Assembly: GCA_018262795.1 (NCBI GenBank)
Contig: JADFDM010000010.1
Coordinates: forward strand, 62,001-126,000
Origin: Sphingobacteriales bacterium
Lineage (GTDB): Bacteria > Bacteroidota > Bacteroidia > Chitinophagales > LD1
Reading direction: 5' to 3'
Length of the DNA stretch: 64,000 nt
Shown: in pieces, positions 26,060 to 32,632 of the stretch
Numbering within the stretch: the stretch's first letter is position 1
How the letters are laid out: each line of letters begins with the position of its first letter
Translations under genes and position numbers: made by a program
The notes under the pieces: model-generated
Databases searched by the model: none
What the model was told of the DNA's origin: nothing
What the model saw: only the letters and a program-made list of their open reading frames with translations

Positions 26060-26332
26060 TTATACAATCAGCAGATCAGATTCATCATTTTTGGCGTAGC
26101 CGTATCGGGTAATTTTACATTGCTTGCTCATTTGAAAAATCATTATGCTGTCAGTTTGTCCAAAATGCTTCTCAAAATAACCCTTTATATGCGTCTGAAT
26201 ATTTTCAAGTACTCTTTCGCTATTCCTAATTTCAAAGACCGAATATTGTAACCTGCCGCCAAATTTACTCAGGAATTTTGAAAATTTTGTGCGGAGCTTA
26301 TCATTAGAGATATCATACGAAACTATCAGCAT
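26060..26332 (-). CDS. cas2: CRISPR-associated endonuclease Cas2
   Basis: This 90-aa ferredoxin-fold protein has MLIVSYDIS at the N terminus (conserved Asp7) and the usual YSVFEIRNSE strand-helix turn. Cas2 forms the central dimer of the Cas1-Cas2 integrase that inserts new spacers at the leader end. It starts 3 bp after the cas1 stop, and the leader follows directly. The size is normal for type V-A. Confidence 0.95.
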   Translation of the reverse strand: MLIVSYDISNDKLRTKFSKFLSKFGGRLQYSVFEIRNSERVLENIQTHIKGYFEKHFGQTDSIMIFQMSKQCKITRYGYAKNDESDLLIV

Positions 26333-26335
26333 AGT

Positions 26336-27301
26336 CTATGGTTTTATTCTGAATACCGGGTAATCTTCGATCTTTTTTCCTCTCATAAAGCATCGGTAAT
26401 AATCCTGCATATAACTGAATATGGCTTCTTTTTGTTCCAGTATGCTTTGAACCAGCCACTTCGTGTAATCTTTATTTTTATCCGGTTTTAAGAACCATTG
26501 TTCATGGCGTACTATAAAATCTTCCGGTTGCAACTGTTTAAGCCCATAAGCACGAGTCACTTGTTTGTCAATAATGCAGCGAAAAGGCTCTACCAAATCG
26601 CACACTAAGGATTTGCGTTGATAAAAGCATCGGTGGTAAACACCTTGGTAAAGATCAAATCCGTAGAGGTTCAACATACATTCAACTATATTGAAAAGAT
26701 AGGTGTAGCCTATATCAAGTGTGGTGTTGATGAAATCAATTTTAGTGCGTGGTCTGCGACCTTTCCAGTTCATTCCGGCATACCAATGCGAAAAGAAAAG
26801 GCGGGAAGCAATACCCTCTGCCCCCAATATTTCTTTCAGTTCATTAGATTGCGATAGTAGTTGCTGATACGCTTCCATATTGCCGATAGCATTTTTCAAT
26901 TCCGGTGTTTTCTGCCTTATTCCCTTCATCAGTTCTGTTTGATTCAGCATTTTATTGCTCACCAATTGTTTTGCGATACCCAGCTCCTGATACTCATATT
27001 GCTTTCGTCTTAGCAGAAAGTTACCTTCGGTGGCATTACTCCAAAGCCCGTAGGGGCGATGGCTGTATGAAAGCATGAAGATGGAGAAAGCAAATTTTTT
27101 GCTCCTCTCCAATATACCGGTTGTAACGGTAGTATGCCCGATAATCCAGAGAGAGAAAATTCTATGACAGGTTGTTTGAAGAATCACCTTCTCTTCGCCA
27201 TCCTTAATGATAAGATTGTCGTTTTTAAACGATACCTTTTGTCCCTCGGAGGCGAAGCAGATAACGATGTTTTTCTGTTTAAAATCGGGTAGGCTCAACA
27301 T
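26336..27301 (-). CDS. cas1: CRISPR-associated integrase Cas1
   Basis: This 321-aa protein has the metal-binding catalytic residues in order: Glu162 in LGAEGIASR, His223 in QGVYHR and Glu238 in CDLVEPFR, matching the usual ExxxxR...GxxH...DLxEPFR pattern. An N-terminal beta domain precedes the helical catalytic domain. Cas1 joins prespacers to the leader-proximal repeat together with Cas2. It overlaps the cas4 3' end by 7 nt and is translationally linked to it. All key residues are intact. Confidence 0.96.
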   Translation of the reverse strand: MLSLPDFKQKNIVICFASEGQKVSFKNDNLIIKDGEEKVILQTTCHRIFSLWIIGHTTVTTGILERSKKFAFSIFMLSYSHRPYGLWSNATEGNFLLRRKQYEYQELGIAKQLVSNKMLNQTELMKGIRQKTPELKNAIGNMEAYQQLLSQSNELKEILGAEGIASRLFFSHWYAGMNWKGRRPRTKIDFINTTLDIGYTYLFNIVECMLNLYGFDLYQGVYHRCFYQRKSLVCDLVEPFRCIIDKQVTRAYGLKQLQPEDFIVRHEQWFLKPDKNKDYTKWLVQSILEQKEAIFSYMQDYYRCFMRGKKIEDYPVFRIKP

Positions 27302-27855
27302 AAGCTGTAATCACAAAGGTTATTGTATATGCAGTTTCGGCATTTTGCTTCGTTAGGCACAAAGCCGGTTTGATTTAAGTCAAAAGTATTAAGCTGCTCA
27401 ATGAGTGTTTCAAATTTTTGCTTCATCTCCGTATCTACATCCGGCAGTGCTACAGGAAAGCTTTTGTTATGGGTTATATCATAGAGGGCAATACTTTTTA
27501 CATGGTAGCCCATTTCGGTTAAGGCAAAATACTGTGCATATAACTGAAACACATACCCATCATAAATCACCTTGATCTCTCTTTTTCGCTCTGTAAGCTT
27601 TCCGCTCTTTATATCGAACAAATCAATTTTACCGCATAGCCGGTATTGCTCACAGTAAATATCAATACCCTGTAAAATAGTTTTGCGGGTAGAGTAGGTT
27701 TTTTCATCAATGGAAGCATGAGCCGCTTTTCCAGCTATCTGCGGTTTTTGTTGATAGAGTTGCGTATTCATGCTACCATATAACTGATGAAAATAGATAG
27801 AGCGCGGGCAGAAGATAAAATCGTTCAAAAATGATATGGGGATATAGCTTTCCAT
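27295..27855 (-). CDS. cas4: CRISPR-associated exonuclease Cas4
   Basis: This 186-aa RecB-type nuclease has the four cysteines of the iron-sulfur cluster: Cys16 in FIFCPRSIY and Cys172, Cys175 and Cys181 at the C terminus. The nuclease motifs DLFDIKSGK and QLYAQYFAL are present. In type V-A systems Cas4 helps choose and trim prespacers so that PAM-bearing ends are inserted in the right direction. The start codon comes 4 nt after a solitary CRISPR-like repeat, with no usable ribosome-binding site between the hairpin and the ATG. An older cas4 fragment lies further upstream. Confidence 0.94.
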   Translation of the reverse strand: MESYIPISFLNDFIFCPRSIYFHQLYGSMNTQLYQQKPQIAGKAAHASIDEKTYSTRKTILQGIDIYCEQYRLCGKIDLFDIKSGKLTERKREIKVIYDGYVFQLYAQYFALTEMGYHVKSIALYDITHNKSFPVALPDVDTEMKQKFETLIEQLNTFDLNQTGFVPNEAKCRNCIYNNLCDYSLC

Positions 27856-27859
27856 CTCA

Positions 27860-27895
27860 ATCTACAGCAGTAGAAATTTGTTCGGTGTACTGAAA
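27860..27895 (-). repeat. Solitary diverged CRISPR repeat in the cas4 leader
   Basis: In transcript sense it ends with AATTTCTACTGCTGTAGAT, which differs from the array handle by one loop base (TGCT for TGTT), so the UCUAC/GUAGA stem is preserved. The other 17 bases match the array repeat at only about 7 positions. Overall 26 of 36 agree. Conservation limited to the part Cas12a binds and cuts suggests that this element is still recognised. The cas4 ATG follows after TGAG. Confidence 0.85.
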
Positions 27896-27914
27896 ATATT
27901 TATTAAGACCGAGG
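27893..27914 (-). repeat. Second copy of the leader motif CCTCGGTCTTAAT
   Basis: On the minus strand this 22-bp block agrees with leader positions 26049-26028 at 19 of 22 bases, the first 13 being identical. In the leader it is 85 bp from the first repeat, while here it abuts the solitary repeat. It is best explained as a remnant of a duplicated leader with an internal deletion. Confidence 0.75.
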
Positions 27915-28030
27915 ATCGTACTGTGTAGTATTACCTTGCTTGCCCAATGGCGGCACGAGCCGCCTTCTCTACTATCTACGGTTTTCGCTGATAAAGTTGC
28001 GTGTTCATGCTTCCGTATAATTTTCAAAAA
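27915..28030 (-). pseudogene. Remnant of a second cas4 gene
   Basis: About 80 bp (27951-28030) align with cas4 positions 27713-27792 at roughly 80 percent identity. Translated in the cas4 frame they read LYGSMNTQLYQRKP, then a stop and IVEKAARAA, against LYGSMNTQLYQQKP and QIAGKAAHAS in the intact gene. A second stop lies just before the Leu-Tyr, and the first about 20 codons of cas4 are missing. Similarity fades toward 27915. It cannot make a protein. It shows that a second adaptation module once stood between cas12a and the present cas4. Confidence 0.85.
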
Positions 28031-28090
28031 TCTCATAAACTATCATGTAAAGTAATCTAAGGATCCAATATGTCAAAGAACAGTTAATAC

Positions 28091-31000
28091 TCAACTCACT
28101 TTTGGGGAGATGTCGGCATTTAGTTGTTGGGCAAATTGCAGCCATTGTTTGTTGCTTATTGCCAGCTTTAAATTTTTCCAGTCATCTCCTTGAAGTTCAT
28201 TTATTTGCTGCAATACCCATAGGCCTTTTTTGGCAATGTGGTAAGCGCCATTGGCATCGGCATCTTTAGGGCGCGAATCATCGGCAAGGCGCGAATCGAA
28301 AAATGGCTCGACAGGCGAAAGGATGTAGTCTTGCTCATCTGTTCCGGCCTTGCCATTGTTATGACGCAGGGCGAGCAGCGTGACCATAGCTCGCAGCAGG
28401 GCTTTATAAAAATCGGCACTGGATTGGGCGGTGATGGCTGTGACTAAATCATCTGCGCTGCCGTAAGCAATGTTGTGGGCGCTGAATAAATCTTCTAAGG
28501 CTTGGGTCACATTTACGGCTTCTTGTGCGCCTTTGCCGTTGGCGGCTTTGGGGTTCCAGCGGTAGCGCGGTTGGTTGGTGCTGCACAGGGTCCATCGGGT
28601 GCGGCTGCCTTCGGCTTTGTCGGTAAAATCTTTATAGTCGAAGGTAAATTCGAACCACTGCTTGGCGGGGTTGTAGCGGATAGATTTGAACTTGGCGAGA
28701 AAGTTTTGCGCTTTTTCTATGCTTTCGTATTTCGGTTTCAGAAAGTCAACAAAGCCGGTGAGCGGATCTATTTTGCTGGTGTTCCAAGCGGGGACGTAGA
28801 ACAGGAAGCCGCATTGCTTTTGTTTGTATTTCATGAAATCGGTATAGCTGCCGGTGAGTTGAAGGGCGTGGAGCAGGCCGCCCGGTTCGGTGGCTGTGCG
28901 GTCTTTAAAAACTAAATAGTTCAGCTTGTCAATCAGCATTTTTTCAAATTTCTGATATACCTGCTTTTCTACTTTTTGCCTGCCGCGCTTAAAGCCGAAG
29001 TTGAGGTCTTCCATCACGACTATGGCATTGTGCTCGACCATCATTTTGGCTATTTCGTGTACGACATGTGACAGGTAGCCCTCTTTGAGTTCTTTGATAT
29101 TTTCGATGAGGCCCCAGCCTTGCCTGGCTTTTAGGCGTTCTTCTTCTTTGAGGTGGAGCTTATTTTGATAATCGGTTTTGACATTGACCATATCTCCTTC
29201 TTTGTTGCGGTAGGAGTTGATGATTTGGTTTAGCGACATTTGCTTTTTGATGTTGCCTTTTTGGTCTATGAGGGTGAGGTAAAGCAGGTGGCGCTCGCCC
29301 CGGTCAATGCCGATAATATTTACAGAAGGGTTGTGTTGGAGGAATGATAGTACCTCTGCATTGACGTTATCGCGCCCGGTGGATTTAAAGTTGATAGTGA
29401 TAGGTACATGGAACTGATACTTATCAAACGCAAAGCGCCTGTTGCTGATAATGGGATAGGCAAATTTATCTTTCAGTGCAGCGGCATGGTGCCCTTCGCG
29501 CAGGGTTTTTTCATCATAGTTCAGCGACTTTTTGCGGAAGAAAATTTCGGCCTGCCCATTTAACTTGTACACTACATTGGTTAAGTTGCCTTCGTGAAAG
29601 ACCATTTTCCAATACATGGTGTGCAGATTGGGGCGGCCTTTACTGAAAGGTGAAAAGTCTTTGTTGTAAATTTGGAAGAGATAGAGTTTGCCCTGGTCCA
29701 CTAATTGATTGATGTAGCTTTCGGGCAGGTTATGGAAAGTGATTTTGTAACCTTGTTGTTCTACTTCGCGGTAAAAGCCGCTCAGGTCAGCATAGCTACC
29801 GGTATCGGAAAATTGAAAATTGAAATTTTTCCAATCTTGATGCCTTGCTATGGAAGCCTTAAAAAAGTCAATAAGTTGATGGCAATGCACTAAATTAAAC
29901 GTAGCTCCTTTCTTATGCGTTTCGTTTTTATAGTTCTCTAATAGCTCTGTGGAAGGGTTGTAGTATTGAATGTTTTTGGCTGAAAAAAATACTTTTGGCA
30001 GCATCTTATTTGCTCCCGGCAGTAGCTTGTAAACTACTTTTTCAAATACCTTTTCGCCTTCGGCTACTTCGGGCATTTGTTCAAATACCTTGTTGTATTT
30101 CTTGTCCATAACGGCTAAGTAATACAGGCCATCTTTGCGAAGCAATACGGAAGTGTTAGCGGTTTCTTTATTGGCATCCCATCCATCAAGCAAGGTGCTA
30201 TTCTCAAAATTCAGTTTCACTTTTTCTGTGCTATAAGGCTTGCGAGTAAGGTAGTTTCGAGTTTTGTTATAGAGTGGGGTAAGGAGGTTGAGTTGATCAA
30301 ATAGCGGGATAAATGCTCCGTAAAAACGTTCGTCTTTTTCACCTTCGAGCCGAGCAGGGTGCAGCGGCTTGATAAAGTGAAGGAGGTTTTTGATAGCATC
30401 GAGAAAAGTTTTGATGGCGGCTACATTGGTTTTATCCTGTGCTAAGTTTTTCTCCTCCGGGTAATCGGTGTTCAGCAGGTCTTTTACAGCGGTATAGGCG
30501 GTTTCTATTCTTTGGAAGAGATTATTGCCTTCTTCATCTTTGCTGAATGTGGCAAAATAATTGCACAGCGGTCGGCTGGCTGCTGTTAAGTTTTTTTCTT
30601 TCAGCACATCGGCTTCGCTGCTGTAGGCTAATAGTGCTTCTTCTATTTCATAGATACTGTAATACGACTGTTTCTGCCATTTTTCTTTTCCATTTTCGTA
30701 GGCTTTAGTGAGCTTTTTGCCGACTGCCAACGGATTTACGGTGGTGGTGTAGTAGTGTTCAAGTGCATTCTTAATGACCTGCCAATCGCCAAAAATATTT
30801 TGTGAGATATTAGTAAGAGCGAGATCATTGCGCACAAAGATTTTGGAGCGGTCGTCCTCCTTCAGTTCCTGTAGTAGCTTTTGCAATTCTGCAAAAACAG
30901 AAATAGATCGGTTGTCTTTTTCAAAATGGACAAGTTGGGTAGCAAAGAAATTTTCAATGGCGGACAATACTTCGCTGTCATTCTCAAAAGTCTCCGGCAA

Positions 31001-31927
31001 AAATGAAATGCTTTCGCGGTCGCTCAGTATTTGTTTGTAAAGTTCTTTGAACTGAGGTACCCTTCTGAATTTTTCGCCTTCCTTTTTGGCTTCGGCAGTT
31101 CTGCGCTGGTTGTAGAGGTTAATGTATTCATTAAGCCCTCGTATTTTATTTTGCTGTTCGGTGGTTTTGCCGCCCAACACAGCATTGTATAAATCAATAC
31201 CGTTTTGAGTAAGTGTGTGATTAAAGAAACTGAGGGCGAATATTTCAGGAAGGGTGGTGCCTTGAAGTTCGGGAGCAAGTTCCTTCTCAATAGCCGATAG
31301 ATCAAGATCGGGGTATTCTGTTTGAATCCAATCAAACACTCGGGAATTATCTAAAAACTTAGGCAAGTTTTCATGTACCAAGCGAAATGCTACAGCTGTT
31401 GCTTTTTCCTCATGGGTATAAATGTTGGCGCGGTTCTGGTGAAACCCGGTGAAATAGGTAGTAAAGTCTTTGAACTCTGCCAGCAGCTTTTTATCCTCCT
31501 CACTTGTAACAAATTCGGGAAGCGCCTTGCGGATAAGTTCTTTATCAAATAACACCTTCCAAATTTCTTGCACCTTCGAGGCTTCACTTTTGTTGAAAGC
31601 ATCACCAATCTGCTTGCGCATACCGGCTTTCAGAGATTCAAAATTCTTTTTGTCGGCTTCCTCTTTTTCTTTCTTATGATACAGTTCTTCATAAGATTGT
31701 AAGCCATCAAGGGCTAAGTTGTTGAGAGCCGTTGCAATAAAATGTTGATGATAACGGTCAATTATCTTTTTGACCATTTTGTAGGCTTTCGCTCGGTGTT
31801 CATCCTGTTGCAACAATCCCTTTTGCTCTATATGCTCTTTCGTTTTCCCTTGTGGTATCAATTCAAAGCGGAGCGTTTTGGACAGTTGGTATTTTCCGAT
31901 AAACCGATCGAGAGTTTTTGATTCCAT
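28091..31927 (-). CDS. cas12a: CRISPR effector nuclease Cas12a (Cpf1)
   Basis: This 1,278-aa protein of normal Cas12a length binds crRNA, processes the array transcript itself and cuts DNA next to a T-rich PAM. The N terminus, FIGKYQLSKTLRFELIPQGKT, is the family's opening motif (WED-I). Catalytic residues are all present: RuvC-I Asp875 in GIDRGERHL, RuvC-II Glu973 in VVMEDLNFGFK, Nuc-domain Arg1188 in LLALRHNN and RuvC-III Asp1222/Asp1224 in DADANGAYH. The crRNA-binding segment RRFAFDKYQFHVPI is intact. It is the first gene of the locus and is separated from cas4 by 235 bp holding the duplicate remnants. Confidence 0.98.
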   Translation of the reverse strand: MESKTLDRFIGKYQLSKTLRFELIPQGKTKEHIEQKGLLQQDEHRAKAYKMVKKIIDRYHQHFIATALNNLALDGLQSYEELYHKKEKEEADKKNFESLKAGMRKQIGDAFNKSEASKVQEIWKVLFDKELIRKALPEFVTSEEDKKLLAEFKDFTTYFTGFHQNRANIYTHEEKATAVAFRLVHENLPKFLDNSRVFDWIQTEYPDLDLSAIEKELAPELQGTTLPEIFALSFFNHTLTQNGIDLYNAVLGGKTTEQQNKIRGLNEYINLYNQRRTAEAKKEGEKFRRVPQFKELYKQILSDRESISFLPETFENDSEVLSAIENFFATQLVHFEKDNRSISVFAELQKLLQELKEDDRSKIFVRNDLALTNISQNIFGDWQVIKNALEHYYTTTVNPLAVGKKLTKAYENGKEKWQKQSYYSIYEIEEALLAYSSEADVLKEKNLTAASRPLCNYFATFSKDEEGNNLFQRIETAYTAVKDLLNTDYPEEKNLAQDKTNVAAIKTFLDAIKNLLHFIKPLHPARLEGEKDERFYGAFIPLFDQLNLLTPLYNKTRNYLTRKPYSTEKVKLNFENSTLLDGWDANKETANTSVLLRKDGLYYLAVMDKKYNKVFEQMPEVAEGEKVFEKVVYKLLPGANKMLPKVFFSAKNIQYYNPSTELLENYKNETHKKGATFNLVHCHQLIDFFKASIARHQDWKNFNFQFSDTGSYADLSGFYREVEQQGYKITFHNLPESYINQLVDQGKLYLFQIYNKDFSPFSKGRPNLHTMYWKMVFHEGNLTNVVYKLNGQAEIFFRKKSLNYDEKTLREGHHAAALKDKFAYPIISNRRFAFDKYQFHVPITINFKSTGRDNVNAEVLSFLQHNPSVNIIGIDRGERHLLYLTLIDQKGNIKKQMSLNQIINSYRNKEGDMVNVKTDYQNKLHLKEEERLKARQGWGLIENIKELKEGYLSHVVHEIAKMMVEHNAIVVMEDLNFGFKRGRQKVEKQVYQKFEKMLIDKLNYLVFKDRTATEPGGLLHALQLTGSYTDFMKYKQKQCGFLFYVPAWNTSKIDPLTGFVDFLKPKYESIEKAQNFLAKFKSIRYNPAKQWFEFTFDYKDFTDKAEGSRTRWTLCSTNQPRYRWNPKAANGKGAQEAVNVTQALEDLFSAHNIAYGSADDLVTAITAQSSADFYKALLRAMVTLLALRHNNGKAGTDEQDYILSPVEPFFDSRLADDSRPKDADANGAYHIAKKGLWVLQQINELQGDDWKNLKLAISNKQWLQFAQQLNADISPKVS

Positions 31928-32632
31928 TGGTTACAGTTTTAATGATTTAGTAAAGAGGTTGTTGAAAACAGATTCAAATTACTAAAGTTATTGAAATCAC
32001 ATCGTTAACCGTGATGCAAGCGTTGCCTAAATGCCTTGCTCCCTGCGAGTCATGCCCGTCCGCGTCTGTAGCCAAGCCGGTATGTATGAGGCGCGCCCGC
32101 CTGACCAGATAGGAGGGCAAGGATGCTTGAATTACTCAGTGAGGCAAAGCAGGAATTTCCCACTGGTGCAAGGCTATACCGTTTAGGCTCCAAGCTACTC
32201 AACTCTCTTCGATAAAATCTTGAGGCCAAAAGAAAGACCCAAATCTATATTTTGTGAAATGGTTATTGGCCGAAATACTTTCAGCAGAGTTCCTCATTTA
32301 TTTACAAGCACAATTATAAAATAGGAGGTGTGCAACCTGATTATTAAAGCCAAAAAATGCGGACTCAGCACTATTATCACTGACCATAAAACGGATGATG
32401 TAGTAAACAAATGATTTGCCTTCGGTAAAAATTAAATTCATAGGTATTTCGTTTGAAAGGGACGAATAAAAAATGAAATTGATGCTTTGAATGAGCGGTG
32501 ACTGATTCGTGCAATTAAAAAAAGTTGAACCCCCTAAAGCCAATAAAGTACAACCCTGTTGATCCCCCCATTCGCTACAATCAACATAAAACAGTCTAAA
32601 AGTCGTTCTCGTTTAGCAGAGCCACTTACCAA
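31928..32632. other. Intergenic region upstream of cas12a
   Basis: These 705 bp separate cas12a (minus) from the GH3-like gene (plus), so both promoters should lie here. I see no convincing gene, tRNA or CRISPR-like repeat. One 81-codon minus-strand frame (32298-32543) lacks any recognisable pattern. A G+C-richer patch around 32040-32130 (CCTTGC and GGCAAGG near its ends) could form an imperfect hairpin. Confidence 0.5.

Noticed and set aside
27856-27895. The solitary repeat as a self-targeting crRNA
   Set aside because: The following bases are the cas4 start itself, and the flanking DNA there (GTAGAT) gives no TTTV-type PAM. I also saw no second copy of those bases near the cas12a promoter, so simple self-targeting is not supported.
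32298-32543. 81-codon minus-strand frame upstream of cas12a
   Set aside because: It has no motif or clear start signal and no supporting neighbour. The composition fits chance in A+T-rich DNA, so it was mentioned only in the intergenic entry.
31928-32632. A tracrRNA or scoutRNA gene near cas12a
   Set aside because: No anti-repeat complementary to the array repeat is visible, and type V-A effectors do not need one.
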